Shown in pieces: positions 46,483 through 55,574 of a stretch of DNA of 64,000 nt. Position 1 is the stretch's first letter, and the number at the start of each line of letters is the position of its first letter. Made by a program: the position numbers and the translations under genes. The stretch is from Microbacterium invictum. Lineage in GTDB: Bacteria; Actinomycetota; Actinomycetes; Actinomycetales; Microbacteriaceae. The notes beneath the pieces were generated by a model. It ran no database searches and was not told where the DNA came from. It saw only the letters and a list, made by a program, of their open reading frames with translations. The stretch spans positions 2,604,001 through 2,668,000 of the forward strand of contig NZ_JACIFH010000001.1 of assembly GCF_014197265.1 (NCBI RefSeq). Reading direction: 5' to 3'.

Positions 46483-48702
46483 TCAGCGGTTCAGGATTGT
46501 CCGGGTGCTGTTCTCCGGGCTCAGGTCGAGACGGCGCAGCAGTTGGGCGTTGAGCGCGACGACGATGGTGGACAGTGACATCAGGATCGCACCGACCGAC
46601 ATCGGCAGCACGAATCCGACGGGGGCGAGTACCCCCGCGGCAAGCGGGACCGAGATGAGGTTGTAACCGCCGGCCCACCACAGGTTCTGCTTCATCTTCC
46701 GGTAGCTGGCCCGGGACAGCTCGATCACCGACAGCACGGAGCGGGGGTCGGAGCTTGCCAGGATGACGCCCGCGGAAGCGATCGCGACATCCGTGCCGGC
46801 ACCGATGGCGATGCCGACATCCGCTTGCGCGAGGGCGGGGGCGTCGTTGACACCGTCGCCGACCATCGCGACCTTGATCCCCTCTCGCTGCAGCTCGGCG
46901 ACTTTGGCGGCTTTATCTTCAGGACGCACCCCGGCGAGGACCCGGTCGATGCCGAGGTCGGTTCCGACCGCGTTGGCAACGGCTTCGGCGTCGCCGGTGA
47001 TCATGACGACCTGCACGCCGAGCTTGTGGAGCGCGTCGACAGCCTCACGCGACTCCGGACGGATCTCATCGGCAAGCGCGAGCCCGCCGATGACGACGCC
47101 ATCTTGAACGACGTGCAGGATGATCGCGCCGTCCGTGCGCCATCGCCCGGCGGCTTCCACCTCCCCAGCGCCCATCTCATCGAGCAGGTACGGCCCACCG
47201 ACGCGGACCTCCTGTCCTTCGACCGTCGCGGTCACACCCACCGCGGGGGAGGATGAGAAGTTGGTGGCGGGGGGGACGGTGAGGCCGCGTTCGGTCGCGG
47301 CACGGACGATGGCCTTGGCCAGCGGGTGCTCACTGTCGGCTTCTGCCGCGGCCGCCAGGCCGAGCACGGCGTCCTCGTCGAGAGGACCGATGGTTTCGAT
47401 GCCGGTGACGGTCGGTTCGCCCTTGGTGAGGGTGCCCGTCTTGTCGAACAGGACGGCGTCGATGTTGCGCATGCTCTCGAGCGCGAGCCGGTCCTTGATC
47501 AGCACACCACCGCGGGCGGCGCGTTCGGTGGCGATGGAGACCACGAGCGGGATGGCCAGTCCGAGGGCATGAGGGCAGGCGATGACCAGGACGGTGATGG
47601 CGCGGATGACCGCAGCATCGGGATTGCCGACGAGCGTCCACACCATCGCGGTGATCGCGGCGGCGGCCAGCGCGAACCAGAACAGCCAGCCGGCGGCGCG
47701 GTCGGCGATGCGTTGCGCCCGGGAGGTGGAATTCTGGGCGTCAGCGACCAGCCGCTGGATCCCCGCGAGGGTGGTGTCATCGCCGATCGCGGTGACCTCC
47801 ACCCGGAGACCTGAATCGGTGGCGACGGTCCCAGCGGTGACCGGGTCGCCCACGCTACGGGCGACCGGTCGGGACTCCCCGGTGACCATGGACTCGTCCA
47901 TGTCCGCGCGGCCATCGACGACGCGACCGTCAGCAGGCACGTTGCCGCCAGGCCGAACCACCACAACATCCCCGACCCGCAACTGGTCGGGGGCGACCTT
48001 GACGATCAGGTCCCCCTCGACCCGTTCCGCCTCATCAGGTAGCAGCGCCGCCAGAGAGTCCAGCGCTGAGGTGGTCTGCGCGAGGGAGCGCATTTCCACC
48101 CAGTGCCCCAGCAGCATGATCACGATCAGCAGCGCCAGCTCCCACCAGAACTCCAACTCGTGGTCCAGCAGACCCAGGCTCGCACCCCACGAAGCGATGA
48201 ACGCGACCGTGATCGCGAGCCCGATCAGCATCATCATCCCCGGCTTGCGGGCACGCAATTCGCTGATCGCGCCGGTCAGGAACGGCCACCCGCCCCAGAC
48301 GTACATGACCGTGCCGAGCACCGGGGCGATGAGGTTCGCGCCGGGAAAGTCCGGGATCTCGTATCCAAACAGCATGGCGAACATGCTGGAGAACCCGACG
48401 ACCGGAACCGCGAGGATCAGGTTGATCCAGAACAGCTTGCGGAACTGGGCGACGTGGTCGGCGCCATGCCCCGCGTGACCGCCGTGGTCCCCATGCCCGC
48501 CGTGGCCTGCGTGCTCATCCGCGCCGGAGTCGGCGGTATGCATCGGATGCGCGTGAGCGTGGTCGTGAGTGGCGGGGTCGTCAGGCGAGGTGACGGTGTC
48601 GGTGGCGTGGTGCTGGTGCCCGCGGGTTGCCTCAGTGTGGCCGGCGTGCGGGTCGGTGTCCGCGAGGTCAGCCGTGTGCTCGTGCGCGTGCGGGTCGGTC
48701 AT
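46483..48702 (-). CDS. copB: CPH-type heavy-metal P-type ATPase (CopB)
   Basis: A 739-residue P1B-3 ATPase. The N-terminal 85 residues are a His/Asp-rich metal-binding region (HAGHGGHGDHGGHAGHG) instead of an HMA domain. The membrane motif is C376-P-H378, typical of CopB exporters of Cu(II)/Cu(I). Actuator TGES, phosphorylation site DKTGT and hinge [10 protein letters not shown] are all present. It begins 14 bases after copA ends, the second ATPase of the operon. Confidence 0.94.
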   Translation of the reverse strand: MTDPHAHEHTADLADTDPHAGHTEATRGHQHHATDTVTSPDDPATHDHAHAHPMHTADSGADEHAGHGGHGDHGGHAGHGADHVAQFRKLFWINLILAVPVVGFSSMFAMLFGYEIPDFPGANLIAPVLGTVMYVWGGWPFLTGAISELRARKPGMMMLIGLAITVAFIASWGASLGLLDHELEFWWELALLIVIMLLGHWVEMRSLAQTTSALDSLAALLPDEAERVEGDLIVKVAPDQLRVGDVVVVRPGGNVPADGRVVDGRADMDESMVTGESRPVARSVGDPVTAGTVATDSGLRVEVTAIGDDTTLAGIQRLVADAQNSTSRAQRIADRAAGWLFWFALAAAAITAMVWTLVGNPDAAVIRAITVLVIACPHALGLAIPLVVSIATERAARGGVLIKDRLALESMRNIDAVLFDKTGTLTKGEPTVTGIETIGPLDEDAVLGLAAAAEADSEHPLAKAIVRAATERGLTVPPATNFSSSPAVGVTATVEGQEVRVGGPYLLDEMGAGEVEAAGRWRTDGAIILHVVQDGVVIGGLALADEIRPESREAVDALHKLGVQVVMITGDAEAVANAVGTDLGIDRVLAGVRPEDKAAKVAELQREGIKVAMVGDGVNDAPALAQADVGIAIGAGTDVAIASAGVILASSDPRSVLSVIELSRASYRKMKQNLWWAGGYNLISVPLAAGVLAPVGFVLPMSVGAILMSLSTIVVALNAQLLRRLDLSPENSTRTILNR

Positions 48703-48716
48703 CGAAGTTCCTTACC

Positions 48717-51035
48717 TCAGGCGCTCTGCAACGCGCGGTCGGGGGCGGCGCGGTGTCGGCCCGTCGGGGTGGTGTAGGAGTGGAAGCGGCGCAGGCGGAG
48801 GCTGTTGCCGACCACGAACACGCTGGAGAACGCCATCGCGGCGCCGGCGAGCATCGGGTTCAGCAGCCCGAACGCGGCCAGCGGGATCGCGGCGGTGTTG
48901 TAGGCGAACGCCCAGAACAGGTTTCCCTTGATGGTGCCGAGGGTGCGGCGTGCGAGGCGGATGGCGTCAGCGGCGGCGCGCAGGTCGCCGCGCACCAGGG
49001 TGATGTCGGAGGCTTCGATCGCGACGTCGGTGCCGGTGCCCATCGCCATGCCCAGGTCCGCCTGGGCGAGGGCTGCGGCGTCGTTGACCCCGTCGCCGAC
49101 CATCGCCACCACCTTCCCGTCGGCTTGCAGGCCGGTGACCACGTCGACCTTGTCAGCGGGGAGGACATCGGCGATCACCTGGTCGATGCCGACCTGGGCG
49201 GCGATGTGGGCGGCGACGGTGGCGTTGTCGCCGGTGAGCAGGATCGGGGTGAGTCCCAGCTGCCGAAACTGGGTGATCGCGTGGGCGCTGGTCGGTTTGA
49301 CCTGATCGGCGACAACCAGCACACCGCGCGCGGCGCCGTCCCAGCCGACCAGCACGGCGGTCTGCCCATGGGCTTCCGCGGCGGTCTTCGCGGCGATGAA
49401 GGTGTCGCCGGGGTGGATGGCCCAGTCCTCGAGGAGGCTGGTGCGGCCGACGAGTACCGCGTGTCCGTCGACGATGCCGGTGACGCCTCGTCCTTCGATG
49501 TTCTGGAACGACTCCACCGCAGACAGCGGCCCGGTCTGCTGGGTTGCGGCCTTGGCGATGGCCTGAGCGATGGGGTGCTCGGAGGCGTCCTCCACCGCGC
49601 CCGCCAGCCGCAGCACGTCCTCGCGGGTTTCGCCTGTGGCGGGGATCACGTCGAGGACGGTCATCTTCCCGGTGGTGACGGTGCCGGTCTTGTCCAGCAC
49701 GATGGTGTCGACTCGGCGGGTGGATTCGAGGATCTCCGGTCCCTTGATCAGGATGCCCATCTGGGCGCCGCGGCCGGTGCCGACCAGCAGCGCGGTCGGG
49801 GTCGCGAGCCCGAGGGCGCACGGGCAGGCGATGATGAGCACCGCGACCGCGGCAGTGAACGCGGCGCTGAGGGGGAACCCGGCCCCGATCCATGCGCCGA
49901 GGGTGGCGACCGCGATCCCGATCACGATCGGGACGAACACCCCGGAGATCCGGTCCGCGAGCCGCTGCACCTCCGCTTTCCCGGACTGGGCGTCTTCGAC
50001 CAGCTGCGCCATCTGCGCGAGCTGGGTGTCAGATCCGATCCGGGTGGCGCGGACGATCAGCCGCCCGCCGGCGTTGACGGTGGCGCCGGTGACGGTGTCA
50101 CCCTCCGAGACCTCGACCGGGACGGATTCGCCGGTGAGCATCGACTGGTCCACCGCGGAGGAGCCGGAGGTGATGACGCCGTCGGTGGCGATCTTCTCTC
50201 CAGGGCGGACGATGAACTCGTCACCGACGCGGAGCTCCGCGGTCGGGATGCGGGTCTCGATCCCGTCGCGGAGCACGGCGACGTCTTTCGCGCCGAGCTG
50301 GAGCAGCGCCCGCAACGCGGCGCCGGCCTGTCGTTTCGCGCGCTTCTCGAAGTACCGGCCGGCCAGGACGAACATGGTCACCCCGGCGGCGACCTCGAGG
50401 TAGATGTTCCCGGCGCCGTCGCTGGGCGCGATCGTCAGGGTGAACGGGTGCGTCATCCCCGGGGTTCCGGCGGTGCCGAAGAACAGGGCGTATACCGACC
50501 ACAGCAACGCCGCGGAGGTGCCGACGCTGATCAGGGTGTCCATCGTCGCCGCACCGTGGCGCAGGTTCATCCACGCGGCACGGTGGAACGGCCACGCCCC
50601 CCACACCACCACCGGGGCGGCGAGGACAAGAGACAGCCACTGCCAGTACGGGAACTGCAGGGCGGGGATCATCGCGAGCAGGATCACCGGCACCGACAGC
50701 ACAACCGAGCCGATCAGCCGGTGCCGCAGGCTGCGCAGTTCCGAATCCTCGCCCGGCTCGTCTTCGGTGGAAGTGTCGTCGGTGGGTGGGGTGGGGAGGA
50801 CGGCGGTGTAGCCGGTGTTCTCCACCTCGGTGATCAGCGTGGCCGGGTCGAGGGTGGCCGGGGCGGTGACCTGGGCCTTCTCGGTGGCGTAGTTCACCGT
50901 GGCGGTCACCCCGTCGAGCTTGTTCAGCTTCTTCTCGATCCGCATCGCGCAGGACGCGCAGGTCATCCCGCCGATCGCCAACTCGATTCGCGCCTGCCCG
51001 GTGTCCATTGTCGTCATCTCGTGCTCCTCAGCCAT
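48717..51035 (-). CDS. copA: CPC-type copper-exporting P-type ATPase (CopA)
   Basis: A 772-residue P1B-1 ATPase that exports Cu(I). It has one HMA domain with GMTCASC, the membrane motif C404-P-C406 ([13 protein letters not shown]), TGES, DKTGT and [10 protein letters not shown]. An internal ATG at 51017 with GAGGAG six bases before it is an equally good start, giving 766 residues. It should receive Cu(I) from CopZ, whose gene lies 950 bp upstream in the operon. Confidence 0.95.
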   Translation of the reverse strand: MAEEHEMTTMDTGQARIELAIGGMTCASCAMRIEKKLNKLDGVTATVNYATEKAQVTAPATLDPATLITEVENTGYTAVLPTPPTDDTSTEDEPGEDSELRSLRHRLIGSVVLSVPVILLAMIPALQFPYWQWLSLVLAAPVVVWGAWPFHRAAWMNLRHGAATMDTLISVGTSAALLWSVYALFFGTAGTPGMTHPFTLTIAPSDGAGNIYLEVAAGVTMFVLAGRYFEKRAKRQAGAALRALLQLGAKDVAVLRDGIETRIPTAELRVGDEFIVRPGEKIATDGVITSGSSAVDQSMLTGESVPVEVSEGDTVTGATVNAGGRLIVRATRIGSDTQLAQMAQLVEDAQSGKAEVQRLADRISGVFVPIVIGIAVATLGAWIGAGFPLSAAFTAAVAVLIIACPCALGLATPTALLVGTGRGAQMGILIKGPEILESTRRVDTIVLDKTGTVTTGKMTVLDVIPATGETREDVLRLAGAVEDASEHPIAQAIAKAATQQTGPLSAVESFQNIEGRGVTGIVDGHAVLVGRTSLLEDWAIHPGDTFIAAKTAAEAHGQTAVLVGWDGAARGVLVVADQVKPTSAHAITQFRQLGLTPILLTGDNATVAAHIAAQVGIDQVIADVLPADKVDVVTGLQADGKVVAMVGDGVNDAAALAQADLGMAMGTGTDVAIEASDITLVRGDLRAAADAIRLARRTLGTIKGNLFWAFAYNTAAIPLAAFGLLNPMLAGAAMAFSSVFVVGNSLRLRRFHSYTTPTGRHRAAPDRALQSA

Positions 51036-51046
51036 CCCGAACGTCC

Positions 51047-51982
51047 TCAGTGGTCGGCGCCGTGGCCCGCACCCGTACCGGAATCGGCAGATCCAACTGC
51101 GGCCGCGTCGACCGTGAGCGCCGCAGTGCGGACCTGCCCGTCGGCCTGGAAGTCGAAGAACAGCAGATATCTGCCCGCCGTCGGCGCTTCGGCGATGAAG
51201 ACGACCTCTGGTCCCGCGGTCTGCCCGGCCGCGGGGGTGTCACCTTCGGGATGGACGTGCAGGTAGGCGAGGTCACCGACCCGCAAAGCCACCAGATGAC
51301 CGAACGCCCCGAGGTACGGCTGCAGCGCCGTCACCGGGGATCCATCCTTGGTCACCGAGATCGTGAGTTTCGACGCGACGCCAGCCTGCAGCGCGCCGGT
51401 GACCGCAGCCTCGTACCCATCGACCGTCGTCGAAGACTTGACAGCGACAACAGCCGGTGTGTACGGGCCGGGGACCTCGACGGTGCGGGTGAGGGTCACG
51501 TCGACCGGCTCGCCCCCATCGGAGGTGCGGAAGTCGGCGTACACCCGGTAGCTGCCGGCAGCTTCCCACGTCCACGGTGTCGACCAGGTGCCGTCCCGGT
51601 CGCGAGTCGGGTGGACGTGCCGGAACTGGGTCCCATCGGAGCGGACCACGATCAGATGCAGATCCTTCTCATGGTCGACCGCGTATTCCGTGAGCGGTGC
51701 GCCGTCCGGGTTTAGAACCCGGAACGACAACACGCCGCGCGCCCCGACGGCAGCCGGTGCCGTGACGGTGTCCAGCAGGTACCCGGACTGCTCGACGGAC
51801 AGTCCTCCCACGCTGTGAGCGGTGGGACTGGTGGCGTGGTCTTGTATCATGGGCTCCTTTGCGGATTGCGTCCAGGCGGCGACCGTGTCAGAGGGGACAA
51901 GGGCGCGCGCTCCTATCCCGGCGACGCCGAAGACCGCCACCAGCCCAACCCCGAACAGGGCCAGGCGAGCGGCGGTGTGCAT
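51047..51982 (-). CDS. Exported copper-operon protein of unknown function
   Basis: A 311-residue protein with an N-terminal membrane/signal segment ([18 protein letters not shown]). The exported part consists of Ig-like beta domains with histidines in repeated positions ([22 protein letters not shown] and [19 protein letters not shown]), and it ends in GAGHGADH. The paired HLxxLR...HVHP motifs suggest metal contact at the cell surface. Related proteins sit between copZ and copA in actinobacteria. Its start overlaps the copZ stop (TGATG). Confidence 0.75.
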   Translation of the reverse strand: MHTAARLALFGVGLVAVFGVAGIGARALVPSDTVAAWTQSAKEPMIQDHATSPTAHSVGGLSVEQSGYLLDTVTAPAAVGARGVLSFRVLNPDGAPLTEYAVDHEKDLHLIVVRSDGTQFRHVHPTRDRDGTWSTPWTWEAAGSYRVYADFRTSDGGEPVDVTLTRTVEVPGPYTPAVVAVKSSTTVDGYEAAVTGALQAGVASKLTISVTKDGSPVTALQPYLGAFGHLVALRVGDLAYLHVHPEGDTPAAGQTAGPEVVFIAEAPTAGRYLLFFDFQADGQVRTAALTVDAAAVGSADSGTGAGHGADH

Positions 51983-52191
51983 CAGGCCGGTACCGCCTGG
52001 TAGCCGGCCTCATCGACCGCCGCGACCACCGCGGCCGCGTCGACCGGCGCGGAAGACGACACGATGAGCTTGCCGGTCCGCGCACTCACGTCCACACCCT
52101 CCACGCCGGAGAGCTTGGATACTTCACCGTGCACCGACTTCTCGCAATGCCCGCAGGTCATGCCCGTCACCTGAAACTCCGTCGTAGCCAT
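51982..52191 (-). CDS. copZ: Copper chaperone CopZ
   Basis: A 69-residue HMA-domain protein with the metal loop GMTCGHC (C13, C16). It carries Cu(I) to CopA. ATG 52191 follows AAAGGTGAG, so a longer start at 52200 is unlikely. First gene of the minus-strand copper operon; two CsoR-type palindromes lie upstream. Confidence 0.93.
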   Translation of the reverse strand: MATTEFQVTGMTCGHCEKSVHGEVSKLSGVEGVDVSARTGKLIVSSSAPVDAAAVVAAVDEAGYQAVPA

Positions 52192-52214
52192 TGATCTCAC
52201 CTTTCGTGTCCGAG

Positions 52215-52265
52215 ATACCCGATGGGGGTACCATGAGTGTACAACTTCATACCCACGAGGGGTAT
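52215..52265 (-). promoter_or_regulatory. copZ promoter with two CsoR-type operators
   Basis: ATACCCACGAGGGGTAT (52249-52265) has perfect ATACCC/GGGTAT arms; ATACCCGATGGGGGTACC (52215-52232) is a second, weaker copy. Between them on the minus strand TACACT (52241-52236) is a plausible -10 box. CsoR bound to both would bracket the promoter. Confidence 0.75.
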
Positions 52266-52272
52266 TCCGATC

Positions 52273-53115
52273 TCAGGAGCCAATCGACGGAAGAGTCGTG
52301 AGGCCGCTGTCGTCGACGACGATCACGTCCCCGGCGTCGGTGACAGCGATCGCTTGCGCGGCACCGTGTACGGATCCGATCGGGCGCCACCGCGTGGCGC
52401 CCGCGGTGGTCGTCCAGATCTGCTCGTTCGCGTCGACTCCGACCAGCAACCCACCGTTCGGCGAAGCGGCGAGCGTGTACATCGCAGGGGCACCGTCCCA
52501 CGCTGCAAACGACTCGCCCCGGTCTGCGCTCCATTTCAGCCCGTCCGGCGTGCCGGCGATGACTCGACCGTCGACGTCCACCGTGAGCGCCAGTGCCCGC
52601 GGTGATGCGCCGGTCAGCTCCCAGGTAGCGCCTGCGTCATTGCTGCGCAGCAAATCGGCACTGTCGACCGCGATCCCGTAGGTGGTGCCGTCGGTGGCGG
52701 CGGCGAGAGCGTGGAAGTCCTTTTCGCCCGTGAACGCCACCGGATCCCAGGTGCGGCCGCCATCCGTGCTGCGGATGATCCCCAGGTTCGGTTCCCCCCA
52801 TTCCTCCGGAGCGTTCGGCCCCGGATGCCCCGACGCGATGAGCGCATCGCCAGTCGACGTCAGTCCCATCGCGTCAAACCCGACCTTCCCGACACGCGAG
52901 AAGCCATCGCCCGTGGCTGAGGCCGTGTAGATCCCGTCGTGGGCGCCCAGCAACAGATCGCCGGTCGCCCGGTCGATCACGATCCCATGCACATGGGCGG
53001 GAAGACTGGCATGTTCGGCTCCGGTCGACGGCGGCGCGGCAGCGCATCCGGCGACAGCGAGAGGAACGGTGATGATTGCGGCGATGGCCGTTGCCGCGCG
53101 GTGTCGAATGCGCAT
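52273..53115 (-). CDS. Beta-propeller lipoprotein, F510_1955 family (second copy)
   Basis: A 280-residue lipoprotein with lipobox AVAGC and sialidase-like propeller repeats (STDGGRTWDPVAFTG, SNDAGATWELTG, SADRGESFAAWDG). It shares HVHG, ASGHPGPNAPEEWGEPNLG and IVVDDSG blocks with the copy at 31878. ATG 53115 has GGAAGG seven bases upstream; an in-frame GTG at 53121 is less likely. Catalytic function is doubtful; surface metal or ligand binding is possible. Confidence 0.8.
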   Translation of the reverse strand: MRIRHRAATAIAAIITVPLAVAGCAAAPPSTGAEHASLPAHVHGIVIDRATGDLLLGAHDGIYTASATGDGFSRVGKVGFDAMGLTSTGDALIASGHPGPNAPEEWGEPNLGIIRSTDGGRTWDPVAFTGEKDFHALAAATDGTTYGIAVDSADLLRSNDAGATWELTGASPRALALTVDVDGRVIAGTPDGLKWSADRGESFAAWDGAPAMYTLAASPNGGLLVGVDANEQIWTTTAGATRWRPIGSVHGAAQAIAVTDAGDVIVVDDSGLTTLPSIGS

Positions 53116-53181
53116 GCGCACCCCTTCCAGTCCAGTCGGGGTGAGGGGCGCCGTATGCCGCGGCGCCCCTCACCTGGTGCG

Positions 53182-53793
53182 TCAGATCCGGGTGAGCAGA
53201 TCCTGCATCGTGGCGATCTCGGCGTTCTGCGCGTCAATGATCGTCTGCGCGAGGGCCAGCGCGTCAGGGTTGGTGCCATCCTCGAGCTCAGCTTGCGCCA
53301 TCTCAATCGCACCCTCGTGGTGCATGATCATCTGCTCCAGAAACAGGCGCGCCGCCTCCGGCCCGTCGGCGGCATCCAACGCGCCCATGTCCTCTTGCGA
53401 CATCATCCCGTCACCGTGGTCCATGCCGCCCATGTTCCCGGACGATGGCACCCCCCACGCATCCAGCCAGCTCTGCATCAGCTCGATCTCCGGCCCCTGC
53501 GCGTCCTTGACCTGTTGCGCAAGTTCCAGCACCCGTTGGTCGATGTCGTTCTTGGTGAGGATCACGTCGCTCATCTCGATCGCCTGCTCGTGATGCGGGA
53601 TCATCATCATCGCGAACATCGAGTCCGCCATGTTGAAATCGCCCTGCACCGTCACGGACGGCGACGCCGAGGACCCGCCACCCTGGGTCGTCCCCGGGGT
53701 TCCGGAGTCGTTCCCGGTGCCAGAGCAGCCGGCGAGCACCAGCGCGAGAGCGATCGGAGCGGCCGCGAACGCGGCCATACGAAACTTCTTCAT
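53182..53793 (-). CDS. DUF305 lipoprotein
   Basis: A 203-residue lipoprotein with lipobox LAGC and a DUF305 four-helix fold of two ferritin-like repeats: MMMIPHHEQAIEMSDVIL and QMIMHHEGAIEMAQAEL. Methionines and histidines in MxxxMIPHHxQAxxM suit copper binding outside the membrane, and DUF305 proteins are frequent in copper islands. It ends 67 bases before the propeller gene start on the same strand. Confidence 0.9.
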   Translation of the reverse strand: MKKFRMAAFAAAPIALALVLAGCSGTGNDSGTPGTTQGGGSSASPSVTVQGDFNMADSMFAMMMIPHHEQAIEMSDVILTKNDIDQRVLELAQQVKDAQGPEIELMQSWLDAWGVPSSGNMGGMDHGDGMMSQEDMGALDAADGPEAARLFLEQMIMHHEGAIEMAQAELEDGTNPDALALAQTIIDAQNAEIATMQDLLTRI

Positions 53794-53884
53794 ATCAATC
53801 TGTCCTTCTCAGTCGAATAAGGTGAACGCGCCCGCGACGCGGGCGCAACGCAAGTCCCGGCACATGAGGCCAGGCGAGCGCACA

Positions 53885-54301
53885 TCACGTGCGACTGATC
53901 GACAGCTCTATGAGGGACGGACGCTTGGGCCGGCGCGAAGAGGTTGGTCGAACTGACAAGGCAACGACCGTTGGACCGCGAGGGCGCAGCAGACCTGGGT
54001 TTGAAACCGCAGCCAGCAGCAGGGTGCCGAGAAGGGCCAGGACACAGGCCATCAGTAGCGCGTCGTGACCACCGTCTGCCTCACACGTCGAGCATGAGCC
54101 GTCCGGTTCAACATCCGACGACGACGCGACCTGACCGTGGTCAGCAATAGTCACCGAACCGATCGCGGCTTCGCCGTGCGTCGACGACAGCGCGTGCATG
54201 CCGAGAAGTCCCGTAATGAGCAATGCGGCGAGCAACGCCGGAAGCGACCACCCGCCGAGTTGCTTCACCCAGCGTGCACGCATCGACATTCTGACAGTCA
54301 T
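53885..54301 (-). CDS. DUF6153 family small membrane protein (second copy)
   Basis: A 138-residue protein with two membrane helices (LLAALLITGLLGMHAL and LLMACVLALLGTLLLAA) around an exported loop containing HGQ, SCSTCEADGGHD cysteines and histidines. The end SLIELSISRT matches its paralogue at 31132. GGAG lies eight bases before ATG 54301. A CsoR-type palindrome lies 23 bases upstream of the start. Confidence 0.75.
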   Translation of the reverse strand: MTVRMSMRARWVKQLGGWSLPALLAALLITGLLGMHALSSTHGEAAIGSVTIADHGQVASSSDVEPDGSCSTCEADGGHDALLMACVLALLGTLLLAAVSNPGLLRPRGPTVVALSVRPTSSRRPKRPSLIELSISRT

Positions 54302-54323
54302 CTATTCTGCTCCGAGCCTGAGC

Positions 54324-54340
54324 TTACCCCTCTAGGGTAT
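54324..54340 (-). promoter_or_regulatory. CsoR-type palindrome before the second DUF6153 gene
   Basis: TTACCCCTCTAGGGTAT has TACCC/GGGTA arms around a five-base centre, like the palindromes at 31031 and 52249. It overlaps the end of a decayed sigma-factor gene. Confidence 0.6.
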
Positions 54341-54466
54341 TCGCCGAACTCCGAGCGCTGATACCCAGGACAGCCGCCGCCTCGTGGGAGGGGAAGGCTG
54401 TACCAATATGTGAGTCTGACGAGTTCGGCGTCTTCGTCCGGCAGCCGATCAAGTGCGTCCTGCACC
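54325..54466 (-). pseudogene. ECF sigma factor region 4, frameshifted remnant
   Basis: On the minus strand one frame gives VQDALDRLPDEDAELVRLTYWYS, and after one extra base the next gives FPSHEAAAVLGISARSSANTLEG and a stop. Together this is sigma-70 region 4, with its helix-turn-helix, as in ECF factors. The N-terminal region 2 is not recognisable upstream. Confidence 0.6.
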
Positions 54467-55149
54467 TCGATCGCAGCGCCGTTCCACGCGACAGGCGCTC
54501 ACATGTTGGGCATACGGATACACGTCGCCGTCGGTGATATGGCGCGGTCGGCCGCCGATGTTCATCCCGGCGTCGGGCGTATGCTGTAGCCGTCCTACCT
54601 ACGTCAGGCAACGAGGGCGCCCTCTTTGAGCTGGCGGGTTCGGGGGTAATCCCCGTGCCTGGTTCCGCAGTGGCCCAATATGTTGGGCTCGGATCAACAA
54701 TGCGGTTGGCCCTGCCGTCTCGTGTTCCCGCACGAGCAAGGACCGGACCCCAGCCGTGTCTGACGGCGGATACCCCTCGCACGGTCCACGCCCCTCGTGA
54801 GCGCCCTTCACGCACCTGTAGCCGCGACACGGAGGCGCTGTCCATCGGGTCACAGTGATTTCAGAGCAGCCCCGCATCGTGGCCGCGGGGGAGGGGCAGC
54901 CGGCTTGCGGCCATCTGAACGAGCCTCCGCGGCACTGCCTTTGACTATCCCGAGGTCGAGCGGGAAACTCCGAGCCTTAAGCCAGCTCTATCGGCTCCGT
55001 TCCCTCCCATCGCTATTTGCAGACTCCACCCTCCGCTGCGCTCCGGGCTCCGCTTAGCAACCGCTCCCTCCGGGCACTACGCCGCCCCCGCTGGCACCGC
55101 CACTACGTGTCCGGCCCGACGCCGGGAAAACGTTGAGGGAGAAGAAGAG
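54467..55149. other. Gene-poor stretch with decayed fragments
   Basis: About 680 bp with no intact gene. On the minus strand 54502-54565 reads NIGGRPRHITDGDVYPYAQHV, resembling the C-terminal DNA-binding start of a serine resolvase. The remainder has a purine/pyrimidine-skewed patch near 54990-55090 but nothing identifiable. It looks like scar tissue of mobile DNA. Confidence 0.45.
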
Positions 55150-55355
55150 ATGACCAAGAGCGATTTCGTCACGGTCCGCACGACCGTCACCAACGAGGAG
55201 AACGGGCAGCAGGACACCGGCCGGTTGCTCATGCGACGGGAGGACGACCTGAACCAGTACGGGCGGTCTGGTTACACGCTGGCCCACACGTCACGATCAC
55301 CACCGCCGAGACGATCACCATCGTCGACACCCTGCAGAAGACCTCCGAGGACTGA
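55150..55355 (+). pseudogene. Small frameshifted protein of mobile-element type
   Basis: ATG 55150 follows a GAGGGAGAAGAAGAG ribosome site and starts MTKSDFVTVRTTVTNEENGQ, reaching LAHT near 55290. The coding pattern then continues in the next frame as VTITTAETITIVDTLQKTSED to TGA at 55353-55355, five bases before the next ATG. One base has been gained or lost. The intact protein would be about 68 residues; its function is unknown. The style of such pairs suggests plasmid or conjugative-element cargo. Confidence 0.5.
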
Positions 55356-55360
55356 CCACC

Positions 55361-55540
55361 ATGAGCGAGCCGCAGATCACCACCGCACCCGATGTGCGGC
55401 TCGCTCCGCGTGCCACTCTCGCAACCCTGTGGGAAGCCGCCCAGCGCGTCCAGGTCGCCGCCGACCACGCAGGGCACGCCACCAACGAGAGCGTGCACCG
55501 CGAATGGGACGCCATCGACCTCGAACTGGATAGTCCGATT
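55361..55540 (+). pseudogene. Truncated hypothetical protein
   Basis: ATG 55361 begins MSEPQITTAPDVRLAPRATL and reads as a helical soluble protein to about HREWDAIDLELD (55540). After that, the same frame runs open but only as an out-of-frame shadow of the arsenic permease, so the natural C-terminus appears to have been cut at the junction with the arsenic genes. Confidence 0.45.
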
Positions 55541-55574
55541 GGGAAGTCGGCGGCCGCGGCGACATGCTGGGGGT

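Noticed and set aside
48627..51266. Plus-strand open frame of 879 codons opposite copA
   Set aside because: It mirrors the conserved CopA codons; no recognisable protein and no ribosome site.
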